From NCBI GenBank assembly GCA_020431945.1, contig JAGQHH010000258.1, forward strand, positions 1 to 16,481: a stretch of DNA of 16,481 nucleotides, written 5' to 3'. This DNA comes from Cyanobacteria bacterium HKST-UBA02 (GTDB lineage: Bacteria > Cyanobacteriota > Vampirovibrionia > Obscuribacterales > Obscuribacteraceae). Made by a program: the position numbers and the translations under genes. This document shows, piece by piece, positions 9,301 to 15,337 of this stretch. The notes under the pieces were generated by a model. The model was not told the origin of the DNA, did not search any database, and was given only the letters and a program-made list of their open reading frames with translations. The first letter of the stretch is position 1, and the number at the start of each line of letters is the position of its first letter.

Positions 9301-9580
9301 CGATATAACGAGCCGAAGGAGCGATGAGGAGAGCTTCATGTCCGCTGGTAAGAGGTCCGTCGGCACAAACACGAACGAGATCGCCGACCACGCGCTTGGT
9401 CTTGCCCGACCGGTAAGGACCGAGCAAAATCTCTACGGCGGGAGCTTCGCCCGCTCTGCTCTTCATGCTTGAAATGGCGCCAGTATCCATAATGGACGAC
9501 CAGTCCAATTGTAGCCTTGACGGCGTTCGATTTCGGCGCCCGGGAATATCGACCGGATAGCCCTTCGATATAACCGCCAC
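6374..9580 (-). CDS. addB: AddB: nuclease/iron-sulfur subunit of AddAB
   Basis: This is the second subunit of the double-strand-break helicase-nuclease. The longest frame (1068 residues) begins at a GTG at 9580, but ATGs at 9490 (Met31) and 9466 (Met39) fit better with homologues, in which the ATP-binding loop lies close to the start; here it is GPYRSGKT at 54-61. None of the three has a clear ribosome binding site. The C-terminal nuclease shows GETYH (810-814), GRIDRID (925-931), VIDYK (Asp945, Lys947) and QLPIY (965-969). The AddB-type 4Fe-4S cluster is complete: Cys782 (YGKCPFRYW) and the CxxCx5C group Cys1041, Cys1044 and Cys1050. The internal UvrD-like region is degenerate, as is usual for AddB, whose role is Chi recognition and cutting of one strand. 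addA follows with a one-base stop/start overlap. Confidence 0.93.
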   Translation of the reverse strand: MAVISKGYPVDIPGRRNRTPSRLQLDWSSIMDTGAISSMKSRAGEAPAVEILLGPYRSGKTKRVVGDLVRVCADGPLTSGHEALLIAPSARYIEELQKGRLVKEIGKLTSGGIFGLNMSAFYKVCSTILRRGGVSFKVIPKAVRPAIVARALEALDSEGRLEHLKPLIRFRGTCSSVLELIDEFQRAGLSPGDVMSKLSEAAATGSKHVELAGVYQYYWKELDSIGFLDEHRLAFSCREYLAREKQIPLFSMVAVDGFDRFNKLQLQVLQQIAGRSERMSICFDYVPEPKGDDEAAEYAWKEKSFADLIEAFKEAELINCPQESEPARATIGSFKTVDRFAEMEEIARQVKGALVEDGLPADQILVVVPSMRKYGGAIESAFSGAGLPYYVDESVALSNLPLVRFLMDLARLYSGDFPRDSLIGVLRSDYFNLPRFGLDKQDLEGIDKLFLARSASSYRFLRNKGEPVLEKLASIVSVLTPPDGSKTLTDFVSFIEDVIDECLSRDGESEHSDPVASAINDRALREFRGCLASLVQEDIVLNGGVSGSPVDYRNFLSRLEYATDAAGFRRVETSVNPVIICSVDLAPNRKYERVFVAGMVEGEFPRKSRQRGFVSADEVGRWLSYGIDLENPRSHPGFEFALFRSLIERATGRVRLSLPMWDMSGDELLPSFFLTGELEGLVIEEIDPFESKRRNPLSVRNFAGGLFAGGAGIEELDNYAHPEIADLKVLIQEPLAMARARCLGEGESVYNGYLGDPVGAGTLAVTMPEYWSVSRINDYGKCPFRYWVSNVLKIKPFEAPSADIDPRLLGETYHMALELFYKEIIDRGLPAIESLAEKRKALLQECTARALEFLENNSNVREGEFWHLQKKEIAFRLERFVDKEIERQEKDRDSYIPLKVEAAFGFDEEGSAPPLLIRDGERTLAFRGRIDRIDYSQSAGLKVIDYKAGAGHISQREAMEGRNMQLPIYMMAAQTCIMPGTRCDSGQYLRVSDGAAIGRVGFKSTEEKEALLEQVRRYVAGYSRAIAGGDFSVRPNGSEVCNRCDHQRVCRIQEIRAKARPERKGGAG
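6384..6389 (-). promoter_or_regulatory. Ribosome binding site of addA inside the end of addB
   Basis: On the - strand AGGAGG lies 9 bases before the addA ATG (6372-6374), within the last codons of addB. The addB stop and the addA start overlap as TGATG. The arrangement fits coupled translation, which would keep the two subunits at similar levels. Confidence 0.7.
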
Positions 9581-9625
9581 CCTAAAATTTGCTCACCCTG
9601 AGTCGAAGACTAAGAGGTTTGAAAA

Positions 9626-10069
9626 ATGAACAAGAATCAAGGACAACATTCGATGCTGGAGAAAACAGGATATTTCCTGTTTGGCATGACCATAGCCACT
9701 CTATGCGGCTTCATGAGCTACTGGAGCATAGATGTATTTCCCTGGCAGAGCCACTGGCTACTCACTCCCGGCCAGGTAACCTCCCACAGATGCGGCGCGG
9801 GAACCCAGAACACTCTTACTTTTACCTATATCGTGGACGGCAATCCAGCAAAGATGCAGGGCCGCCAGCATTTTTTCTATGATGGAGCGTTTGTCGAGAC
9901 TGGCGACCCGGTAAGCGTACGCTACGATCCGGCGAATCCCTCCAATTGCACGATCAAGACTGGTGCAGCTTTCAGCACCTGTGTCTGGGGATTTCTGGCA
10001 TGCACCTTTGGACTGCTCGGTGTTTGCTCATTCAGGGATCCACCAGCCACTGTCATCAATGAAACATAG
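9626..10069 (+). CDS. Two-TM DUF3592-type membrane protein
   Basis: This 147-residue protein has predicted membrane segments at about 16-36 and 118-136 flanking a hydrophilic, beta-rich loop. The loop pattern (a strand containing LTFTYIVDGN, then GDPVSVRYDPANP at 93-105) matches the DUF3592 domain as I know it. Function is unknown in the family. By the positive-inside rule the topology is uncertain, but the loop probably faces the periplasm. Six cysteines (27, 56, 108, 119, 126, 134) are many for such a small protein; Cys56 and Cys108 lie in the loop and could pair. AAGAGG is 8 bases before the ATG and supports this start. The gene is divergent from addB and stands alone. Confidence 0.75.
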   Translation: MNKNQGQHSMLEKTGYFLFGMTIATLCGFMSYWSIDVFPWQSHWLLTPGQVTSHRCGAGTQNTLTFTYIVDGNPAKMQGRQHFFYDGAFVETGDPVSVRYDPANPSNCTIKTGAAFSTCVWGFLACTFGLLGVCSFRDPPATVINET

Positions 10070-10077
10070 AGAAAATC

Positions 10078-10151
<74 letters not shown>

Positions 10152-10161
10152 AGGGTCTCTC

Positions 10162-10167
10162 ATTATA
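10162..10167 (-). promoter_or_regulatory. Candidate -10 box of tRNA-Arg
   Basis: A consensus TATAAT on the - strand lies 10 bp before the 5' end of the tRNA, which would place transcription start a few bases ahead of it. A -35 box at the expected distance is poor (GGCATA), so the tRNA may also be made by read-through from the upstream regulator gene. Confidence 0.45.
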
Positions 10168-10183
10168 AATGATGTATCGACAA

Positions 10184-10876
10184 CTATGCCAGCCTGACAA
10201 GCTCTTCCAGGGCTTCCTGGTCATGAATCGTCACCCGCTTGGATTCTATGTCGATCCAGTTGCTGGAGCGGAATTTGTTCAGGATCTGGGTGACCGTGAC
10301 CCGTGAGGATCCGACCATGTCGGCGATCTCCTGGTGGGTGAGCGGGAATTCCACCCGGATGCCCGAAGGAGTCACGCGTCCGTGATTCTCGGCCAGGGTG
10401 AGAAGAAGCCGGGCCACCCGGCTCGGCACCTGCCTGAACACCAGATCCTCGATTCGAGCCTGAGCTTGCTTGAGCCTGCCGCCCAGGATCTGAATGAGGC
10501 GCAGCCCGAACTCCGGATTCTGACGTATAAAATTCTGAAAAGCGTCCCGGCCTATCTGATAAATCCTGGATTCGTCCAGGGTCTCGGCATAGCTGTCGTG
10601 TTCCCCGTACTCCCAGGCCGCTTCGCCGATCAGCTCACCGGGACCGAGGAGAGCCAGGATGACTGTCTTGCCTTCCGGCGAAAGTCTGGTGACCCGGACT
10701 CGCCCCTTCTCGATGAAAAAGATGGCATCGCAGGGATCGCCGGGCGAGAAGAGAACATGATGCTTGGGCAGCTCGAGCTCCTCGAGGATGCCCAGAAGCC
10801 GCCCGAGTTCGACGGGGTTGAACGACTCGAAGATCTCGCTTTGCTTGAGGGTAAACAGCTTCTGAGCGGTCTTCAT
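10184..10876 (-). CDS. Crp/Fnr-family transcription regulator
   Basis: This 230-residue protein has an N-terminal cyclic-nucleotide-binding-type beta barrel (~20-125; KGRVRVTRLSPEGKTVILALLGPGELIGE spans 57-85), a long dimerisation helix (~125-150), and a C-terminal winged helix-turn-helix with recognition element HQEIADMVGSSRVTVTQIL (181-199), close to the Crp/NtcA type. The arginine that contacts cAMP phosphate in E. coli CRP is not seen (HDSYAET here), and there is no N-terminal cysteine cluster as in FNR. The effector is therefore unlikely to be cAMP bound in the usual way, nor oxygen sensed by an iron-sulfur cluster. GGAGG sits 5 bases before the ATG. It is divergent from recA across a 346-bp gap and could act there or on itself. 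Its exact subfamily is not assignable by eye. Confidence 0.93.
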   Translation of the reverse strand: MKTAQKLFTLKQSEIFESFNPVELGRLLGILEELELPKHHVLFSPGDPCDAIFFIEKGRVRVTRLSPEGKTVILALLGPGELIGEAAWEYGEHDSYAETLDESRIYQIGRDAFQNFIRQNPEFGLRLIQILGGRLKQAQARIEDLVFRQVPSRVARLLLTLAENHGRVTPSGIRVEFPLTHQEIADMVGSSRVTVTQILNKFRSSNWIDIESKRVTIHDQEALEELVRLA

Positions 10877-10903
10877 CTAGCCCTCCCACTGCCCTTCAAG
10901 ACA

Positions 10904-10932
10904 ATGCTAGTAAGGGTTTAAATAGCTAACAA
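10904..10932 (-). promoter_or_regulatory. Candidate promoter of the Crp/Fnr gene
   Basis: On the - strand TTGTTA (-35, 10927-10932) and TAGCAT (-10, 10904-10909) are separated by 17 bp. Each matches the sigma-70-type consensus at 4 of 6 positions. This would give a leader of about 20 bases before the ATG, including the ribosome binding site. Confidence 0.4.
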
Positions 10933-11030
10933 CCTTATACCCTTGACCGTAGCTTTGAAACGCTATAGACACTGCATAGAAACCCGCAAGACACACAAGG
11001 CCTTGCCGATATGCAAAGCTCGCACAAAGG

Positions 11031-11043
11031 GTACCGTCGGTAC
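11031..11043. promoter_or_regulatory. Palindrome GTACCGTCGGTAC, possible operator upstream of recA
   Basis: The 13-bp sequence has perfect 6-bp arms around a central T and ends 29 bp before the recA -10 box, at the upstream edge of the likely -35 region. It resembles the cyanobacterial LexA site (GTAC half-sites), but the gap between the GTAC and GTAC halves is 5 bp where 4 is usual. An SOS-type operator is the natural reading for a recA promoter. A binding site of the divergent Crp/Fnr protein is the alternative. Confidence 0.4.
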
Positions 11044-11049
11044 TTTTAA

Positions 11050-11078
11050 TTCGTAGCGGTCAGGCAAGAAGTTATAAT
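11050..11078 (+). promoter_or_regulatory. Candidate recA promoter
   Basis: A consensus TATAAT lies at 11073-11078. The hexamer 17 bp upstream (TTCGTA, 11050-11055) is a weak -35 match, so activation or an additional promoter is possible. The palindrome at 11031-11043 lies immediately upstream. Confidence 0.45.
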
Positions 11079-11209
11079 TTCATGCGTGAGTTTTAGAAGA
11101 GCAGGGTACGCTATCCAACCTATATACGGGTCACACCGACCGCGACTGTTGCCTGAATCATGCTGCATGAACGCAATCGGGCATGGCTTGGCACGATGCG
11201 AATTCCGAC

Positions 11210-11216
11210 AAGGAGA
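11210..11216 (+). promoter_or_regulatory. Ribosome binding site that sets the recA start
   Basis: AAGGAGA lies 6 bases before the ATG at 11223. No such site precedes the in-frame ATG at 11160, so the 21 codons between the two are taken as leader and not as protein. Confidence 0.75.
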
Positions 11217-11222
11217 ACGATA

Positions 11223-12338
11223 ATGGCTGTAGGAACCAAAGACAAAGCAAGCGCTGGTGCAAAAGTGCAAGAAAAACCAACGAATAATCAAGACAAGCAA
11301 GACAAACAAGACAAAGGCAGTCCCGAGGTGAAGGGACCGTCGGCTGAGCGAGTCAAAGCCCTGGGCATGGCCATGGACGCCATCCGCAAGCAGTATGGCG
11401 ACGGCTCGATCATGAAACTCGGTGATTCACGCCACCAGCAGGTGGAAGCGATCCCGACAGGCGCCCTCTCCCTGGATGTCGCCCTGGGTATAGGCGGCAT
11501 TCCCCGGGGACGGATCATCGAGATCTACGGACCGGAAGCCTCCGGTAAAACCACTCTGGCTCAGCACGTAGCCGCCGAAGTGCAGAAGCGCGGAGGCATC
11601 GCTGCCATCGTCGACGCTGAGCACGCCATGGATCCCGAATATGCCAAAGCCCTCGGCGTCAATGTCGAAGAGCTCCTGATCTCGCAACCCGACACCGGCG
11701 AGCAGGCTCTCGAGATCACCGAGCAGCTCGTGCGCTCCGGCGCTGTAGACCTGGTGATCGTGGACTCGGTGGCTGCCCTGGTGCCCAAAGCCGAGATCGA
11801 AGGTGAGATGGGAGACAGCCTCCCCGGTCTGCAAGCCAGATTGATGAGCCAGGCCCTGCGCAAGCTCACCGCTATCGTCAGCAAGACTCGCACCTGCGTG
11901 ATCTTCATCAACCAGCTCCGCCACAAGATCGGGGTCATGTACGGAAGCCCGGAGACCACCACCGGCGGCAATGCCCTCAAATTCTACGCTTCGGTCCGCC
12001 TGGACATCCGCAGGATCGAGACACTCAAGAAAGAAGGCAAAGAGTTCGGTAACCGCGTCAAGGTGAAAGTCGTCAAAAACAAAATGGCACCGCCTTTCCG
12101 CATCGCCGAGTTCGACATCATCTACGGCGAAGGCATCAACACCATCGGCTGTATTCTCGATGTCGCTACCGAATCCGGAATCATCAAACGCTCCGGAGCC
12201 TGGTACAGCTACAACGAAGAACGCATCGGTCAGGGACGCGAGGCATCCAAGACCTTCCTCGAGACCAATCCCAATGTGCTCAAGGAAGTCGAGGCGAAGG
12301 TCAAGCAACACCTCGCCGAGCAACTGCACAAGAGCTAG
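11223..12338 (+). CDS. recA: RecA recombinase
   Basis: This 371-residue protein forms ATP-dependent filaments on single-stranded DNA, catalyses strand exchange and stimulates LexA self-cleavage. The core is complete: GSIMKLGD (61-68), Walker [19 protein letters not shown], Walker [11 protein letters not shown], loop L1 [19 protein letters not shown], loop L2 [21 protein letters not shown], and [13 protein letters not shown]. Two parts are unusual. An extra ~38-residue Lys/Gln/Asp-rich N-terminal segment contains three QDK repeats, and the protein ends soon after [16 protein letters not shown], so the acidic tail that restrains E. coli RecA is missing. The start at 11223 is set by its ribosome binding site. 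lnt follows after 22 bp on the same strand and is probably co-transcribed. Confidence 0.98.
   Translation: MAVGTKDKASAGAKVQEKPTNNQDKQDKQDKGSPEVKGPSAERVKALGMAMDAIRKQYGDGSIMKLGDSRHQQVEAIPTGALSLDVALGIGGIPRGRIIEIYGPEASGKTTLAQHVAAEVQKRGGIAAIVDAEHAMDPEYAKALGVNVEELLISQPDTGEQALEITEQLVRSGAVDLVIVDSVAALVPKAEIEGEMGDSLPGLQARLMSQALRKLTAIVSKTRTCVIFINQLRHKIGVMYGSPETTTGGNALKFYASVRLDIRRIETLKKEGKEFGNRVKVKVVKNKMAPPFRIAEFDIIYGEGINTIGCILDVATESGIIKRSGAWYSYNEERIGQGREASKTFLETNPNVLKEVEAKVKQHLAEQLHKS
11289..11315 (+). repeat. 9-bp tandem repeat in the recA N-terminal extension
   Basis: Three units of CAAGACAA(G/A) at 11289, 11298 and 11307 encode QDK three times. The units differ only at their last base. Confidence 0.85.
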
Positions 12339-12360
12339 AGTGCCTGGATAGAAGAAGCGA

Positions 12361-13962
12361 GTGCCAACCATAACTAAAGAGAAAAAACAAAGCGAAAAGC
12401 CGGCGAAAAAACGCGCCCAACTGAAAGTGCTCAGTGTCAAAGAAATCGTCATCTGCGCACTTTCAGGAGCCGTTCTCGGTCTTGCCGCCCCTGGAATCAA
12501 TCTCTGGCCCATCGCCTGGTTTGGTCTGGCACCGCTTCTTCTTCTAATCGTCTCCAGCAAAAGCGGATTTACCGCCACTGCCCGCGGTTTCATCTTCGGG
12601 ACCTGCTTCAACCTGGTCTACCTCAACTGGTACCTGGGACTCCAGCCTCTGGACTGGCTCGGCTTCAACTGGTGGCAGGGCTGGCTCATGGCTTGCGCGG
12701 CCTGGATGATCGTTTCGATGCATCAGGGAATCCTCATCAGCCTTTTTGCCCTCGCATCATATTTGATACCGGTATGCGAGAGCTACCTGCCCAAGAAAAT
12801 CTCCGGGGTCTGGAGAATACCGGCCTTCGTGCTCTTCCCCGGGCTCTGGGTGCTCATCCTGAACAAGCTCGGCAATGCCCCCTCCATGCTGGGAGTGCCC
12901 TGGAGCATGCTCGAGTACACCCAGTACCAGCAGACCCAGGTTATTCAAGTAGCCTCGATAATCGGGGGAATCGGAGTCGGTTTCCTGATCGTCCTGGCCA
13001 ACGTATCGGTAGCCAATCTGGTCGCCACGCTCCACAAGAAATCCACCTTCAAGCTCCTGGCCAGCGACCGACCCCGGACAGCTCTGATTCAGCTTGGAGT
13101 CACGGCGCTCATCCTCGTGGGCGCCTATGTAGCCGGCGCCTGGGACTCGTCGAGAGCCTCGGTGGAAGCCACAAGACACGCCGCGGTCCTGCAGGGAAAT
13201 ATCAATATAGATATGCAGAAGACCAAGAGGAGATGGAATCCCCTCGACCTGTTCCATCACTATCAGCGCCTGCTGACCGGCGCTCGCCCGGGTCTCATCG
13301 TATACTCCGAGAGCGCCATGCCGGTCTTTTTCCGGGAGCACGACGACATCGTCAAAGCCATGGGCGCCCAGGCCAGATCTCTGAAATCAGACCTGGTGCT
13401 GGGATCGATGGACAGGCAATCCGCCGACAGCCCCTACAATTCGGCGTTCGGTATCACCAGCGATGGCAAGCTCCTGAACACGGTTTATCACAAGCGCTAT
13501 CTCGTTCCTTTCGGAGAATATCCCCCGGCTTTCATCGAATACCTGCCAGACTGGATCCGGGTGCTCACCAATACCCCGGCCGGAGGCGGCTTTGCTGCCG
13601 GTCAGGACCCTGCCGTACTCGACTTGAAGAGCGGCAAGGTAGCACCGCTTATCTGTTTCGAGTGCATCTCCCCCGAGCTTGTTGCATCGAGCACCAGGCA
13701 CGGCGGCGAGCTTCTGGTCAATCTCTCCGACCTGGCATGGTTTCACGATTCGAGCATAGGCGAGCAGATGCTTGCCTTCAGCGTCTTCCGAGCGGTGGAG
13801 AACCGACGTTTTTTCGTTTTCGCCGCCAACACCGGACCTTCCGCCATCATCAATCCTCGCGGCGAGATCTGCCAGCGTAGCCGTCTGAATCAGGATCTAT
13901 TGCTCGAGGGAAGCATCGGCTTCATCTCGGACATGTCTATCTTCAGCCAGTGGTACAGATAG
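12361..13962 (+). CDS. lnt: Apolipoprotein N-acyltransferase
   Basis: This 533-residue inner-membrane enzyme would transfer a fatty acid from phospholipid to the N-terminal cysteine of lipoproteins, the last step of lipoprotein maturation. A Lys-rich cytoplasmic start (1-27) is followed by several hydrophobic segments between about 28 and 260, and then a nitrilase-type periplasmic domain. The catalytic triad is present: Glu317 (VYSESAMP), Lys378 (YHKRYLVPFGEYPP) and Cys432 (PLICFE). Glu386 and the conserved RAVENRRFF and NTG motifs are also visible. The usual NxSNDAWF motif reads NLSDLAWF here, a small departure. The start is a GTG with only a weak AGAAG before it. It lies 22 bp after recA, and its end is convergent with the next gene 24 bp away with no clear terminator between. 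Confidence 0.93.
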   Translation: MPTITKEKKQSEKPAKKRAQLKVLSVKEIVICALSGAVLGLAAPGINLWPIAWFGLAPLLLLIVSSKSGFTATARGFIFGTCFNLVYLNWYLGLQPLDWLGFNWWQGWLMACAAWMIVSMHQGILISLFALASYLIPVCESYLPKKISGVWRIPAFVLFPGLWVLILNKLGNAPSMLGVPWSMLEYTQYQQTQVIQVASIIGGIGVGFLIVLANVSVANLVATLHKKSTFKLLASDRPRTALIQLGVTALILVGAYVAGAWDSSRASVEATRHAAVLQGNINIDMQKTKRRWNPLDLFHHYQRLLTGARPGLIVYSESAMPVFFREHDDIVKAMGAQARSLKSDLVLGSMDRQSADSPYNSAFGITSDGKLLNTVYHKRYLVPFGEYPPAFIEYLPDWIRVLTNTPAGGGFAAGQDPAVLDLKSGKVAPLICFECISPELVASSTRHGGELLVNLSDLAWFHDSSIGEQMLAFSVFRAVENRRFFVFAANTGPSAIINPRGEICQRSRLNQDLLLEGSIGFISDMSIFSQWYR

Positions 13963-13986
13963 TTTCGTCGACTCTAGAATCAGCGA

Positions 13987-14331
13987 TCAGCGAACCCGGG
14001 AATCGAGCTTGGTTGCGAATTTGAGCTCGATTTCAACGACGGTTTTTCCACCCTGGTCGGCAAGGCTCTTCAAACGTCCGAAGGCCACTTCTCCCCACTT
14101 GTCGGCGCCGGGAGTCATGCCCTGACCCTTCTGAGCGACCTTGATGGCATCGTCGCGGGAATTCTGCTTGGTCGCCTTGCCTTCCAGCTCGATCACCAGG
14201 GTAGTGATGCCGCGTTCCGGCTTCGGTCTATTGACAATTCGTCCCACACCCAGCTCGGTCCAGCACTGGTTGGTGGTATTGCTGCCCTCACCCCATTCCA
14301 GAAGCTGTACCGGTTTGCCAAGCCTGATCAT
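13987..14331 (-). CDS. Hypothetical 114-residue protein
   Basis: I do not recognise this protein. It is soluble by appearance, with no signal peptide or membrane segment, rich in Gly, Lys and Glu, and probably alpha/beta. The strand-like stretches ITTLVIELEGKA and KTVVEIELKFATK are similar to each other, which hints at an internal duplication. A GAGG followed by 8 bases precedes the ATG and supports the start. It follows the dehydrogenase-like gene by 73 bp on the same strand and may be the last gene of that operon. CTGCCTGGCAG (14391-14401) in the gap is a short palindrome of uncertain meaning. Confidence 0.65.
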   Translation of the reverse strand: MIRLGKPVQLLEWGEGSNTTNQCWTELGVGRIVNRPKPERGITTLVIELEGKATKQNSRDDAIKVAQKGQGMTPGADKWGEVAFGRLKSLADQGGKTVVEIELKFATKLDSRVR

Positions 14332-14404
14332 GTCAATTTCCTCGGAATCTACTAAGAAGCCGTTAGCCAGAAAGAGAAATTAGCATAATTCTGCCTGGCA
14401 GACG

Positions 14405-15337
14405 TTACAGGGTTTCTATTAAGCGTGGGAAATATTGCTCCAGCGCAACATTTCGTACCTCGAAATGTTTGAGCATGACGTCCTGGGAACTGCAGGAGTT
14501 TTCGCTCATGATGCTCGCCAGGTCCTGATTCATCAGGGACCTGGGAAGCGCCCTGGCAACCATCTCGAACTTCTGGCCGGAGAAATTACTGGGAATGTTC
14601 ATGGTCGGACCCCGGAGCCCGAGATGCTTGCGGGCCTGCTCCAGGAGCTCCACCATCGAATACTCTTCCGGACCGACAAGATCGTAAGACTGGGAAACCG
14701 TGTGGCGAGCGTAAATGCTCTGCGTCACGCAGCTGGCGACATCATTCACGAAAATCGGTGCCACTGTATTGGTGCCGCTGCCTATTAGTGGAAGAAAGAG
14801 CTTGAATGTCAGAAGCGGTTTCAAATAGGCGAAGAGAGGAAAGCGAGTCTCCCCGAACAAAAAAGAAGGACGAAAAATCGTCCAGTAGAGGTGACTCTTA
14901 GAAACTATCTGCTCGCCTTTCCACTTGGTCAGGAAGCAGTCGCTCTCGGTGTCTTCTCGAGCACCCAGGCAGCTCACGTGCACCAGCCTCTGCACTCCTC
15001 TTTCCTGCCCCAGCTTGACGATTTTCTTGACCAGCCTCACATGCAGGTCCTCGAATGTGAGGTCGCCGCTCTCTTTGAAACTGCCGACCATATTGACCAC
15101 CGCCGATACTCCGGTGAGCGCGCTGGCCAGGGTATCCTCATTGGTGACATCCCCGACGATCACCTCTACACCCTTGTGCCGCAGGGTACTGATGCTCGAA
15201 TCCTTCCAGTCTTCAGCGCCCCGGGTGATCACCCTCATCGGATAACCCTCGGCTATCATCTGCTTGACCACCACGCTACCGAGGAAGCCTGCAGCTCCAA
15301 GAACAAGCATGAGTTTGGGCTCTGCCACTAGGGCCAC
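14405..15337 (-). CDS. Atypical SDR / NAD(P)-binding protein (NDUFA9/Ycf39-like)
   Basis: This protein of about 310 residues has an N-terminal Rossmann fold. The dinucleotide motif GAAGFLG (14-20) follows LMLV, and VEVIVGDVTNED and VSAVVNMVGSF follow, with the substrate-side FRPSFLFGE and PIFVNDVASCV typical of the NmrA/NDUFA9 (atypical SDR) group. The catalytic Tyr-x-x-x-Lys is not present: the region reads CFLTKWKGEQIV. It may therefore bind NADPH as a structural or regulatory cofactor, as NDUFA9 and Ycf39 do. The start is uncertain: GTG 15337 has GGAGG only 3 bases away, while GTG 15328 overlaps the stop of the upstream gene (TAGTG) with GGAGG 12 bases away. An ATG at 15310 is too close to the motif to be likely. 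Confidence 0.85.
   Translation of the reverse strand: MALVAEPKLMLVLGAAGFLGSVVVKQMIAEGYPMRVITRGAEDWKDSSISTLRHKGVEVIVGDVTNEDTLASALTGVSAVVNMVGSFKESGDLTFEDLHVRLVKKIVKLGQERGVQRLVHVSCLGAREDTESDCFLTKWKGEQIVSKSHLYWTIFRPSFLFGETRFPLFAYLKPLLTFKLFLPLIGSGTNTVAPIFVNDVASCVTQSIYARHTVSQSYDLVGPEEYSMVELLEQARKHLGLRGPTMNIPSNFSGQKFEMVARALPRSLMNQDLASIMSENSCSSQDVMLKHFEVRNVALEQYFPRLIETL

Larger units (their letters stand above)
10877..11222. promoter_or_regulatory. 346-bp gene-free region between crp-like gene and recA
   Basis: No convincing protein or RNA gene is seen here. The region holds the candidate promoter of the Crp/Fnr gene on the - strand, a palindrome at 11031-11043, a consensus -10 box at 11073-11078, a second odd palindrome at 11158-11170, and the recA ribosome binding site. 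A TTGACC at 10943-10948 with TATAGA at 10964-10969 could be another + strand promoter, but the 15-bp spacer is short. If transcription starts near 11085, recA has an untranslated leader of about 140 nt. Confidence 0.6.

Noticed and set aside
11160..11222. Upstream in-frame ATG that would lengthen RecA by 21 residues
   Set aside because: It has no ribosome binding site, whereas AAGGAGA lies 6 bases before the ATG at 11223.
11427..12611. 394-codon open frame antisense to recA
   Set aside because: It lies opposite a gene of certain identity, has a composition expected of an antisense shadow in GC-rich DNA and shows no family motif.
12672..13880. 402-codon frame overlapping lnt in another frame
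   Set aside because: The product is Arg/Pro/Ser-rich without motifs, typical of an out-of-frame reading of lnt.
13963..13986. Terminator between lnt and the convergent 114-residue gene
   Set aside because: The 24-bp gap contains no stable hairpin followed by a T-run.
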